64,000 bases of DNA from Undaria pinnatifida (lineage: Eukaryota; Sar; Phaeophyceae; Laminariales; Alariaceae), in contig JABAKD010000009.1 of assembly GCA_012845835.1 (NCBI GenBank), positions 14,726,274 to 14,790,273 on the forward strand. Reading direction: 5' to 3'. Shown here in pieces: positions 12,230-22,284 of this stretch. Under the pieces are notes generated by a model, which worked only from the letters and a program-made list of their open reading frames with translations, was not told the DNA's origin and made no database searches. The translations under genes and the position numbers were made by a program. The number at the start of each line of letters is the position of its first letter. The first letter of the stretch is position 1.

Positions 12230-12800
12230 TGAGTCTTCCCACGGCACACGCGCCGCAATCTGGCACGGTCCCGTCGAAGCTCACTCCGTTGTTGTCAAGG
12301 TTTTTTAGGAGATCCAGGCTGTTGCGATTCAAGTGCGCTAGTCGCTGATGCCACAAGTTGGCGCTAGTCGCAGTCTGAATTGCCAGCTCCGGCCTGTGGC
12401 TTTCGTTGTTGAGATCCAGCGTGAAATAGTAGAGGTTGTACCCCCGCTCTTGAAGTGGAATTGTGAAGTTGTCTGTCTCCAACCTTGGGGTGTTCATTTC
12501 AAAAATGGGCACGCTCCGCACCGCTTGTTTCACCAAGAGAAAAGAACGCCCTAGGCCGGACACAACCAGACACGAAAGTTGGACCAGGCGTCGTACTTTT
12601 TTTGTCGTCGGTGACGTAACCCCGGAGCAGCCCCTGCGCTGTACCAATCAATTCTCCCCCCCCGGCGGTTGAGATTTTTTTCGACATGTTCAAGACCTTG
12701 TAGTCGTCCAACCTGTCACGCAGTCTGGGGATGATGGCATCATCGAAATAGTGTTAGGACGTGCTACTGTCCATCAGCACATTCATGGACGCGCTGCTGC
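12230..12800 (-). pseudogene. Copia protease and GAG-pre-integrase remnant
   Basis: Near 12,780 the frame shows VLMDSSTS, a degraded copia protease D-S-G/A site, followed by DDYKVLNMSKKIS. Further down, ETDNFTIPLQERGYNLYYF and LWHQRLAHLNRNSLDLL are the GAG-pre-integrase signature. A homologous stretch lies inverted at 13,805-14,330. Confidence 0.8.
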
Positions 12801-13126
12801 ATTGGACTGGCCAGCCCGCGGTAGGATCTGCCGTGAGAGCCCACCCTTCCTCTGTGCTGGTGATGCCCCCTAATATTTCGGGCCGCCTCTTGGTGTCCGT
12901 CGAGACCAAGCGGGCGTGAAGGGATCTGCAGAACGAAAGCCACAGATAGCGAAGCATGGCCATCATCACCAGAGCACGGGTGATTTCAGCCAGAACCCCG
13001 ACGATGCGGCCTCAAAGTTCCAATTCCTAGACTGGTCCTTCCTCGATCATGAAGGCCGATCCGCCAGATCAGGCTCTTCTCCGACGACACCGCCGAAAGA
13101 CTCATCCGTAGGCATGAATGGCCAGA

Positions 13127-13212
13127 AATCTTCCTCCTCCACCCTCTCTTCCACAAATCTTCCTCCTCCACCCTCTCTTCCACAAATCTTCCTCCTCCAC
13201 CCGCGCTTCCAT
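13127..13212. repeat. 30-bp tandem repeat, almost 3 copies
   Basis: AATCTTCCTCCTCCACCCTC with TCTTCCACAA repeats with a 30-bp period between the gag and protease parts of the copia element; the last unit is truncated and diverged. Confidence 0.85.
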
Positions 13213-13399
13213 CGCGGTAAACGAGATAAGGTTAGGTGCCGTTGTTTGCAGTGCTGTTGTGCGGCGGACGATGCATTCGACAATCTGCGTCGCTGTGCGT
13301 GTTAGACCTATGGAGAGAAACCATTGGATTCTGTCGCCCCTTCTTCTCGCGTCTCCGGGAGCTGATTTCGCGTGGCGAGGGGTGTGCTGTGATAGTTGG

Positions 13400-13800
13400 A
13401 CTTGCTGGCTCCACTGACTGAGCACATGCCGGTGCTCCTTTTTCTTCAGGACGGCGTGTCCGACTCCTTTGTAGTAGGTACACGGCACGAAACTACTGCT
13501 GTGCCTCGCCATCAGCACGGCAATGCCCGACCTACTGCTGGTTTCGCGTTGGAAGGACGCGAAAGGTTGTCGATGTGCATGGTGTGTACCGGATGTCGTC
13601 CCGCCTCTCGTAGCTGGCGGTTAGTGTTCTCTCGTATACGATGGGAAGAGCACGTAAAAAAATATCCTCGTACGTCTCATCGTGCATCCTCTGTCCCATT
13701 TCTCGTTCGCGGCATTCGTCTAGGATGAAGGAAAACTCGTCCAGATCTTGCCCGGGCTCCATCTTGGTGTTGATGAGCTTCTCGTGGTACTCCTTTCTAC
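13400..13800 (-). pseudogene. Copia gag, C-terminal half with degraded CCHC knuckle
   Basis: HEKLINTKMEPGQDLDEFSF and DETYEDIFLRALPIVYERTL are the gag (UBN2-like) region of copia polyproteins. CTYYKGVGHAVLKKKEHRH follows after a frame change and is a CCHC knuckle with lost cysteines. The gag N-terminal half is displaced to 14,335-14,712 by the inverted insert. Confidence 0.75.
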
Positions 13801-13804
13801 ATAA

Positions 13805-14330
13805 AAAAAAAAGGGCCGGCTGGTCGACAGTGGTCCGGACACAATTTCGATGATGCCATCATCCCCAGGCTGCGTGACAGGTTGGACGACTACAAGGTCT
13901 TGGATATGCCAAAAACTATCTCAAACACCTGGGGGGAAGGATTGATTGATACAGCGCAAGGGCTGCTCCGGGGCCACGTCACCGACGGCAAAGGAGTGCG
14001 ACGCTTAGTTCAACTTTCGTGTCTGGATCTGCCCGGCCTAGGGCGTAGCCTGTCCTCGGAGAAACGAGCCATGCGGAACGGTGTCGCGTCCATTTTGACA
14101 CGACCATCCCAAGGTTGGAGACAGACAATTTCACAATTCCACTTCAAGAGCTGGGGTACCATCTCCACTCTTTCTCGCTGGGTCTCAACAACGGGAGCGA
14201 CAAGCCGGAGTTGGCAATGAAGGCTGCGACTAGCGCTAACCTGTGGCATCAACGACTAGGGCACTTGAACCGCAACTGCCTGGATCTCCTGAAGAACCTT
14301 GACATCAACGGGATGAGTTTCTCACGGCAC
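13805..14330 (+). mobile_element. Inverted fragment of a second copia copy inside gag
   Basis: The plus strand carries CTGGTCGACAGTGGT (protease LVDSG), then DDYKVLDMPKTIS, LIDTAQGLLRGHVTDG, ETDNFTIPLQELGYHL and LWHQRLGHLNRNCLDLL. These are homologous to 12,240-12,790 on the minus strand but not identical. An A-rich run, AAAAAAAAAA, precedes the fragment. Both edges abut minus-strand gag, so this piece interrupts gag. Confidence 0.8.
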
Positions 14331-14334
14331 GCCG

Positions 14335-14712
14335 TTCCTGCCTACCTTAATGTGGCCGATGTGCTTTTCAGCGAGGGCCTTCCACGCCACGCCGACTGTC
14401 CGTGCCCCGCTCCATCTTCCGGCCGCTTGCCCTAATAAGTTTTAATGGTGTTCTTATCGGAGCCGGATGTGGTGAAGAGTAGCACGCTCTAGGGATCTTG
14501 GTTTGCTTGAGTCCATGTCCGCTCATCGATTACACTAAGCGTAGATATATCGACACTGCTCAGTGTAGATGACGGCTGGACCTCGTCTTGAAGCACCTCG
14601 AAGACAGCCTTGCTGTAGATCGAAAGGCAGAAAAGTAGTGTTTTTCCTGTAGGCCAAGACCGGGCAGCTCTTGATAACTGCCTGGGCGTTGTTGGACACA
14701 ACGCTCGCCATG
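14335..14712 (-). pseudogene. Copia gag, N-terminal half
   Basis: From an ATG at 14,712 the minus strand reads MASVVSNNAQAVIKSCPVLA, then in other frames VFEVLQDEVQPSSTL, SVLLFTTSGSDKNTI and AWKALAEKHIGHIKV, which match the start of copia gag. Frameshifts and stops are present. The other half of gag resumes at 13,800, beyond the inverted insert. Confidence 0.6.
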
Positions 14713-14720
14713 GCGACTAA

Positions 14721-15796
14721 TTATACTTGGCGCTAAAGGCGAGTCTGCTCCTCCTTCCGCGACACATGTACCAATATAGTAAAACGAGAACCCGAGCCTC
14801 GGTCGAGGTGTTGAAAAATCACGTGCCCGAGCCTGTGTCAGACTGTTGTAGTCACGCTGGAGTGCTGTGTGTAACAACTCTAACCAAATGCTGTGTGTAA
14901 CAGTTTCAGTGCTAAAGTGGCGCTCCCGAATATGTGTCGGTAGGCTGGATTCACGGAGAACCGAGCTAGGCCAGGCCGCTTAAAAAAACTTGCGCTGAAC
15001 TGCTTTGAGTGAAATCCTTAGCTGTTGCTTCAAGGCTGCGCGTCCACGAAGGTTCCCGATGCGCGCACCACGCTGAAGAATAAGGCTCATAACCTAATAA
15101 GAATATGTTTCTCTAAGGCTCCGCGTCCGCAAAGGCTCCTGGTGCGCGAACCACGCTGAAGAATGAGGCTCATAACCTATTAATAATACCACCAGATGAT
15201 ACTCCGCAGTAGATTGTAAAGGCTGGTGCTCGTAGTCGTTAGACCGACCGAGAAGATACGCTGTGTCGAGGACGTGAAGAGTTGATGACGCTTGGAAAAC
15301 GTACCGTTTGTGGGCAAGAAAAGCTTAGGACAATGAACTGTGATAAGTTCACATGCTAGATGACAAGGATGAGCCGGAGAGGGTGCTGCACCTTGTTTTC
15401 TCGACGTCCACAGGGCTTTTATGTTTCAGAACTCTACGAGTATGACACTTAGAATACTGAGTGTACTCGAGAAGCCTACAGGCGGTTTCGAGACAGTCAA
15501 GAACGCTCCTTGTCGGCTCTCGAATATTCCTAAACTACGTTCTATGTCGAACCCTCGCTCTAAATCGTAAATCACGTGTACAGGGACAATGATTCCTGCA
15601 ATGCATTGCATCAATCATGCTACTGGTTTCGTGCGGCATAACCTTGTGCTTTGTACCTGATAGGTTTTGGCTATGCTAAGATGCGCGTTGACTATGGCAA
15701 TTGGCTGATGTTACCTAGTTTCTTCACAACTCGTGGTCTATTTGGGTTGTTGGGCGGTGACGTGTAGCCGTCTTTATTGTACTCGATTTCGAGGAT
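14721..15796. other. Probable copia leader/LTR remnant and flank, noncoding
   Basis: Upstream of the minus-strand gag ATG, where a 5' leader and LTR would lie, no coding sequence is seen. On the minus strand TATTGGTACATG at about 14,770 may be a decayed primer-binding site. Without a matching 3' LTR the boundary cannot be set. Confidence 0.35.
15033..15190. repeat. 83-bp tandem duplication
   Basis: AGGCTGCGCGTCCACGAAGG at 15,033 recurs as AGGCTCCGCGTCCGCAAAGG at 15,116; both units share ACCACGCTGAAGAAT and GGCTCATAACCTA. It is possibly part of the retroelement's LTR. Confidence 0.85.
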
Positions 15797-16086
15797 GTCA
15801 GAATTGCTCAAAAAGGGGTTTGGCTTCGGTCAAAAGGGGGACAACTGCATTCAAGAGGAGGTAATAGATAAATACAATATGTTTGCGGGGTATACCCCCG
15901 CAAGTTGTAGTCAAAGGGGGCGATTATTTTTCCCCCTCCTATGGCTCACCAGCGCGTCAGAATTGAATTTTAGGCAGCTTGGGGCAAGCGCGGACTCGTT
16001 TCGTGAGCGCATATACCCCCGAATGATCGAAAAACCCGGGGGTATATCCCACTTTGACCATTTCCCCTTTTGAAATTCTGAAATGT
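15797..16086. mobile_element. MITE-like element with terminal inverted repeats
   Basis: The left end, GTCAGAATTGCTCAAAAAGG followed by GGTCAAAAGGGGG, matches the reverse complement of the right end, TGACCATTTCCCCTTTTG followed by AAATTCTGAAATGTCA. Inside, GGGGTATACCCCC and CCGGGGGTATATCCC are also inverted. The element is about 290 bp and codes for nothing. A related end occurs at 20,688-20,730. Confidence 0.55.
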
Positions 16087-16114
16087 CACCCCTTCAAAAA
16101 GAATAATCACGTTT

Positions 16115-18009
16115 TTGGGCAGGAATCCTGACATCAATGGAATCGCACTAGCAATCAACAATCAGGGCTGGCTTCGAGAGTTCACGGCTGGCATTGAAAC
16201 CTTCAGGAGAAGGATTATTGATTATCCAAACGCCTTCCCACCGCAATTCTGGCAGCTCTTCTTGCAATCCAACCTCACTGCCTTTGGTGAAAAATACCGC
16301 CCCGTCTCCGTGGGGATGACGTGGAGGCGCCTTCTTGCGGCTGGGACCATACGGCAGTGGCGACCACGGCTGGAGGAGACCAACCGCGAAGCAGGACAGT
16401 TCGAGTGGTAGTACGAGGGGGGATGGAACAGGTAGTGCTATGTGGAACGGTACATCACGAGGAAAAACTGGCTGATCCTCATTGATTGCTCCAACGCATT
16501 CCACAGAGTGAAGCGGACTGCTATGCTTGCGGGCGCAGTCACTTGCGTGCCGGCGCTTACACTGTTCGTGGCAAAATGTTACGGTGAGATATCTGCCCCC
16601 GTGTTCTTTCAGATGGAATCGGGAGAAAGGCGGACGATCGACTGCTCCAGTGGGGTACAACAATGGGATGTCATGGGGCCGGTGTTGTTCTGCATGCCGC
16701 TCCTGCTGGTGCTGAAGCGGACTCGAGCGGAGTTTGAGCCAAGAAGTGTAGAGGCGTTCGCCTACCTAGATGACATTTGCATCGGAATGATGAAAATCAC
16801 ACCCGATACTGTGGAACTTGTACTCCTCCTCCAGCGCGAGCTGTCCAACATCGGCGTTGCAATCAACCCGAGCACAACGGCTGCCCTGCCCCCGAAGGGG
16901 CACATACCTACGCCGGAAAAATCGCCCTGCTTGAAGGTAGTGGCGTCTGCATCGCCGAACGTGGCGGGGTAAAGGTGGTTGGGGTGCCCGTCGGCACAGA
17001 TGAATACGCGAGGGGGAGCGCAATGGAGATAGTCCGAAACGGGGGAGCGGAGTAACTCGCGCGGATGTTGCCGCGCATGCCGGACAAGCAATCAGCCAAC
17101 CTGATCGCCACCGGCTCTACGGCTCTTTGGTGCAACGGGTCTCCTACCTTGAACGCGTGATGAACCCAGAGCTGTCGCTAGCTGCATGCCAAAAGGCAGA
17201 TGGCAACACCTTGTGGATGCTGGAGAAACTGCTCGACCTCCCAGGGGCAGCAGAAGAATCGTCGTTTGTCGACGGGTGCCCGACAAACATGCTGACCCTG
17301 CAACCCTATCAACAGGCGCAGGCGAGCCTGTCCACGGGGGCCGAAGGGCTTGCTCTGTCCTCAGCTGAAGCCCGGAGGATGTGAGCATCCGTTGGGAGCT
17401 TGGTGGCGACGGTGCCAGAGGTGCTTGCTGATCTGTCCAGCGCTATAGAAAGGGATAAACTCCGGAGTGAGCTGCCCGATCCTGACCTCGTTCGGCGCAT
17501 CTGGAACATGGTCAGGGACCTCCGCGATGTGCGTGGGGTTTCAAAAAAAGCCATGGCGGACATCGTGCCCGAAAACCCGGCGGGACAGAGCTTTTAGAGC
17601 GGGAGAGCAACATTCCTCAGGGAAATCAATTTCGGGAGAGTGGCCTGCACACGGCGCCGAAACTATCAGCTCCAGCAAAGCGCAGCATAGTCTGGGGAAA
17701 CTGGTAAACCGAGTGCGTTATGAGAGATGTGTCGCTCGCTGGACCAGCTTCCCGACACAAGGCCCCAGCGAAGCCCGGGCGACTCTCAAGGAGAGGAGGA
17801 GACGCGAGGTTTGGCCAGGGTACGGCAACGGAGTCAATCGGGACCAGGGGCTACCGCCTTCTTAAGGGCGAGGCCTGTCGACTCAGCCAGAACCATCCCA
17901 GCATCAGAGTTCGTGACTGCGGGAAGGAGATTCTTGGAGATAGAGGAATTCCTGGCGGCGAGGTACACCTGCTGCGGTGCAGCGGAGGTTAATACGCGGC
18001 ACGATTGTG
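16115..18009 (+). mobile_element. R2-like non-LTR retrotransposon, RT half (broken)
   Basis: The plus strand encodes, with stops and frame changes, YRPVSVGMTWRRLLA, WLILIDCSNAFHRVKR, SSGVQQWDVMGPVLFCMPLL and the catalytic FAYLDDICIG (about 16,757-16,786; YLDD rather than the usual YADD), then KVVGVPVGTD, ANLIATGSTAL, PYQQAQASLSTG and FVTAGRRFLEIEEFLAA. It ends in CCGAAEVNTRH, the start of a CCHC motif of the kind that precedes the endonuclease of R2-type elements. Homology stops at GGCACGATTGTG (17,998-18,009). The element's C-terminal part is found inverted at 21,080-21,645. Confidence 0.75.
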
Positions 18010-18923
18010 AGCAACACTCGATGAAAAATCGACGAGCAATGGGATTGCTGAACCCTATGCGCGATAAAAATTGAAGGCAAGAACCGGGGGGGAGAAGGGA
18101 CGACACCTGTGACCACGGCTTGTCCAGAAGCTGGAAAGTAAAAGTGTGAGAACAGAACAAACAAACTAGATAAGCTCTTGTATTAGATCTACACACGCCA
18201 CGGACGAAATGAATAGCGTCCAATTCCGCGAGGCAAAAGCATCATCCCCTTTTTCCTATACGCACATGCATTCAAACGCATGTGAAGCCCTTTTGTATCC
18301 AGCCGTATCCCATATCGTACGCCTTGTTAGGCTCCCAGGGGAATACCATAACACTAGCCCCCCCTGATGAGCCGTATATGCAGAAATATGGAAGATTCGG
18401 GGAAGCACCGGTTCCACGGTCTAGAACATGATTTGAAGATGCGACTCTTTACAACCTACTCTCACACCTCTACCCTGCGAGGCTACGAAGCCTCAGGGAA
18501 AATGCTACGGCAGAGAACCTCAAACGAAGAACGGAAGACGGGAAAAAGGGCACAGAACACTCCAGCAAATGGCGGCATCGACCTGCACGAGAGCTATCAA
18601 TTCCGCAGATTAGCGAGGGAAACGGGGGCAGAGAAAAGGCAAAACGGGAACTATGCACAGAAAAATAGAAAAATCAACAAAATGCAAAAGCGCTGGGGTC
18701 GGAGGAGGAAGAATCAAAACCTCGCGAGCAAAACCCCAAGCGGTCGCCAAAACGTACCAGAGCGCGCTATGTACGAAACCAACCCCAATCAGGCTCTCGC
18801 CGCCCAACAACTGATGCACTCGGTCAAAGAAGCCCAAACGGACATCCCCATGATTTTCGATTCGCGCTGTAGTAGAGACGGCCTTAAATCCCCGGTTTGG
18901 AAGGGGAATACCAGAACACGTTG

Positions 18924-19050
18924 GAGCCGCCCCGCAAAGACGGTGCTCGAACGACGCGATTTGACCGAGAAATTCTAGTTCCGATAATCCCATACTGAGG
19001 CCGAGACGAAAAAAACTCCTGACCAAACCCCTGTCCCCTAAAAAAAAGAC
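18924..19050 (+). repeat. Direct repeat, copy 1 (pair with 19,949-20,090)
   Basis: GGAGCCGCCCC, GCGATTTGACCGAGAAATTC, AGTTCCGA and CTCCTGACCAAA occur in the same order in both copies, about 1,025 bp apart. They flank a small AT-rich open frame and might be the ends of a short mobile element. Confidence 0.8.
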
Positions 19051-19362
19051 TCACTATATATACATATATATGTGTGTACGAGAGCCGGTCCTCGTAGCTT
19101 GGCTATGGTCAAGCTACTCCCCCCACCCCCCCCCTCTCTCTCACTCTTGTATCCTGACCAAACCAAGCGAGCATTGCTCCTTAATAATAAGAGACATCTA
19201 TCATCTGGTTTATATACGGCTGCCAGCTGTGGGCTGGCGATAGACACACCTGTGCCCCGTCTGTGGACCCTATCGTCAAGGATCCCGCAAGGATCACACC
19301 TTAATATAGGGCCACACCTTCATAATTTCCTATAGTTTGTTTTTCTTTTCATTTTTTTTTTC

Positions 19363-19557
19363 ATGGAATTCTTGCCCGTGATATCACCTCTTCTTGGTCG
19401 CTTATGCGACCCGAAAAAACTCGCTGAAAATCCCGATTTCATTCGTCTATTGGGTCAAAGCCTGGCTAAGCTCGCAATTATTTACGCGGTCGCAATTTGG
19501 CTAGTTATTGGCATAATAGGTCGCGCTAAAAACTATTTTGATCCTATATCAGGTTGA
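19363..19557 (+). CDS. Small open frame with one membrane segment (hypothetical)
   Basis: A 64-residue frame starts MEFLPVISPLLGRL. It contains a hydrophobic stretch, LAIIYAVAIWLVIGIIG, that could span a membrane once, followed by basic RAKNYF. It sits between the two direct repeats and is more AT-rich than its surroundings. No family is recognised and no regulatory signal supports expression. It could equally be a remnant of a mobile element. Confidence 0.25.
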   Translation: MEFLPVISPLLGRLCDPKKLAENPDFIRLLGQSLAKLAIIYAVAIWLVIGIIGRAKNYFDPISG

Positions 19558-19948
19558 CGTGCAGAGCAAGCACGCTCAAAATGAGAAACACTTGAACAGC
19601 GCCAAACGCAATACAAAAGAAAGAATTAGAGTGATGCAGGTTTACGTGTCATTCGTGCCTGGGAGAGAAGTTTTTTTTTCGCCTGGTTTTGTTCGTTCAA
19701 GCTCTGCAGACGTCAAGCAAAACAAATGCGCGAGAGTATACCACCCCAAAATCAAAAACTTTAGCAAATAACGTTTGGAAATTACATCAATTTTGGAATA
19801 TACCACGCTCCGCAAACTTCAATTAACAACCGAAGGCTCGAGAGCACCTATTCAAAATACAACATTTAAGCAACTTCTCGCTTGTCTCGCTCAGCCCTCA
19901 TCGCCGTTCACGTCGAGGTGCGGAACGGATAAGGCGGGGCGAGGGGCG

Positions 19949-20090
19949 TTGGAGCCGCCCCCCGAAGACGCCGCCCGAAGACGCCGCCCGAACGAAGCGA
20001 TTTGACCGAGAAATTCCAGTTCCGACAATCTCATAGTGAGGCCGAAACGAAAACTCCTGACCAAATCCCTGTCCCCTCGAAGAAAAGAAT
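19949..20090 (+). repeat. Direct repeat, copy 2
   Basis: This is the partner of 18,924-19,050. It carries an extra short tandem GAAGACGCCGCCC expansion near its start. Confidence 0.8.
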
Positions 20091-20562
20091 CATTGTATAT
20101 AGAGATATACTGGATATACTGGTTAGACGCACAGCCATAATATCTTATACCTCAGATCATCATGTGTACCTGGCACCTGGCATGTATTTAAGGCCTTTAT
20201 TGGTTTCTTGTGCCGGCATAACTCGCCTTTTTAACCCCAGGTAGCAGGAGTAGTAGTAATAGCGTATTAATGTGAAACCAAGTACATTCATTTTTATATC
20301 ATTGCGAGCAGATTCTGGGCTGTGGTGCTATTTAGATATTAACTTTTCCCTAGGAGCAGAATCCGGTGGTAAAAAGGACGCTACCAGCTACCAGGTACAA
20401 TTATTTGGATGTCCCATGTGGACAGTGTTATGGTATTGCCCTTGTGTCTCGCATTCCTCCACATAAAATACTTCCAGGTGAACGAAAACTAATGAATGGC
20501 AATTCCCAAGGAACAAAATAATGCCAAGAATCGCGACAAAAAAAAGCGAGGTTGTCACGAAT

Positions 20563-20790
20563 CGTGACATTTGTCAAGAATCCTGACTTCGAGCAGTTTT
20601 TAAGAACTCCACCACGAACCCCAAGAATTCCACCAATAATGATGTCAAGATTCCGGATTAAAAACAGGTATTGTTTTTGTAGAAGGTGACGTTTCAAAAT
20701 TTCAAAAGAGATATGGTCAAACGGGGGTAAACCGTGACATTTGTCAAGAATCCTGACTTTGAATAGTTTTTTAAGAAATACACCAAGATT
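20563..20790 (+). repeat. 170-bp-spaced direct repeat with MITE-related core
   Basis: CGTGACATTTGTCAAGAATC with CTGACTT and AGTTTTT starts at 20,563 and again at 20,733. Between them GACGTTTCAAAATTTCAAAA and ATGGTCAAACGGGGG resemble the ends of the 15,797-16,086 element. Confidence 0.7.
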
Positions 20791-21079
20791 GCTATTATTA
20801 TTTTTGCCCTCCGACAATGTGGAGTGTAGATACCGTTCCGATGTAAATCGGATATCCTTCCATAAAACAGTATCTATGACCTTCTGCTAATCGTTTCCCC
20901 TCTCCTTTCCCCAATCTTCCCATTCTATCTACTACTTCCTTTCCCTTCATGTCTTCATTTTAGTATTGTCTACCCTAGCCCTCATCAACATTCTCACCCC
21001 ATGCCATTGGCTGCAGTCGTCCAGCTTATTTATCTCTTCCTCTCGCGGCTTGACGGTCCCTCAGAGCTAGTCTATACCA

Positions 21080-21645
21080 GGTATCTATGAACTCTGCGCG
21101 AAATCGTGACCTGAGTGGCCACAGAGATTGTGGCCACAGAGATTTTCTGTAAGAGGCTTTCCTTGCAGAAGCCTTTCTGCAATGGGGATGGTCCGCCCGT
21201 CCCTCCTACTATGCTGGCCGCTATCTGATCGATCGGGTCGCTGCCTTCTTTCCCGAGGCGCCAAAGCTTTCCACGGCGAGTGTGGCGAGTTTGTAGCTGC
21301 GCTCGTCGAAGAACACCTATCCCGGATGAGCGTAGTGATTACGCTTGCGCGCTTCGGAAATAGAAGCAGCTGATCTGTTTTGATCCGCGCTGCCTGTCCG
21401 CATGTGGCCCTCCGCTTGTGGGTCCGCATACGTGACGTCGTGCAGTATCAATTTATTGCGATACTCTGATGCTGTAGCATTTCGGAGTCCTCCCGCCTCG
21501 ATAACAATGTCCATTGTTTGCGTGGAAGGGGGTTACGCTTTCCACTTCGTGGCGAATGGACATGCTCTCAAGGGTGTGGGAGAGCGAGTGCGCAAGAGGC
21601 TAGTGCTGGTTGACCTGCGCGCCCGATCGGTGACACAATCGTGCC
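21080..21645 (-). mobile_element. R2-like non-LTR retrotransposon, endonuclease half (inverted)
   Basis: The minus strand reads ARLCHRSGAQVNQH, RHEVESVTPFHA, MDIVIEAGG, YRNKLILHDVTYADP, SEARKRNHYAHPG, ERSYKLATLAVESFG and DPIDQIAASIVGGTDG with minor breaks. The first segment completes the CCHC motif on which the plus-strand half ends. The D-IV...K-I--DV pattern fits a restriction-like (PD-D/ExK-type) endonuclease, as in R2-class LINEs; that assignment is inference. The fragment starts exactly at the reverse complement of GGCACGATTGTG (21,634-21,645). Confidence 0.7.
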
Positions 21646-21954
21646 TGTGGCGTGGCCGCTGAGTACTACGACTATATTCGGACACGCACGCAGACATCGG
21701 GGTATTATCAGTGAACGTCACCCGCTTGCGCGGACGGAGTGAGCTGGATACGTGACTACTTCGACCTGAGACAAGGACACTCTCAACACGTCAACTCGGT
21801 GACTGCTTCTACCATCGACAAGGACATTCGGTACGGGACACTCAGTACCTACTGCTACTGTTGCGACGACTTTCCTCTTCGCGCTAACCTCACCTACCGG
21901 ACAGGTTGCAAGGTGGGTCCCAACTGCAGGTAGCGCTGCAACAACTGGGCTCCG

Positions 21955-22284
21955 TCAATTGTCATCGCCACGGGTGCTGCTCGCCTGGCTCCTGCGGTCG
22001 TCTTCAGCGTCGTCATCGTCCTCGTCGTCCTCGTCACGGTGGTGGCGGCGGAAACGGCGAGGGTTGCCGCGGGGGGAAGTCGACTTGTCGCGCTTTGAAA
22101 CATGGTTGTTTTCGCGGCATGACCGCTCGTCGCGTGCCTTTTGCAGGCACGTGGACTCCCAGTGCCTTACTGGTTTGTCGCACCTATCGTAGGTACAGTG
22201 GGGGCGGGGTTTGCGTTGGTTGCTCACTCGCTGTGTATTCCCCGCTGGCGCGGCTGCTGACGACTGTCCTGCCGTCGACGCCAA
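21955..22284 (-). pseudogene. Retrotransposon gag zinc-knuckle fragment
   Basis: The frame contains CTYDRCDKPVRHWESTC, a CCHC knuckle with altered spacing (expected C-x2-C-x4-H-x4-C), followed by a basic then Asp/Glu-rich tail (RRFRRHHRDEDDEDDDD). This is typical of gag ends of LTR elements. No protease or pol follows in readable form. Confidence 0.5.

Larger units (their letters stand above)
10150..14720 (-). mobile_element. Ty1/copia LTR retrotransposon, decayed and rearranged
   Basis: Minus-strand order from high to low coordinates is gag N-terminal half (14,712-14,335), gag C-terminal half with CCHC remnant (13,800-13,400), protease (about 12,800-12,690), GAG-pre-integrase (about 12,500-12,230), reverse transcriptase (about 11,700-10,690) and RNase H (10,633-10,290). 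This is copia gene order. Stops and frameshifts occur in every part. The integrase core is missing and replaced by a short repeat-rich insert. Gag is split by an inverted fragment of a related copy (13,805-14,330). No 3' LTR is seen: the coding remnant runs directly into the GAAGCTTCC minisatellite. The element cannot be autonomous. Confidence 0.85.

Noticed and set aside
18367-18978. 203-residue plus-strand frame
   Set aside because: No family resemblance, biased toward Lys/Arg/Asn from A-rich DNA, lies within the inverted segment and runs into a repeat.
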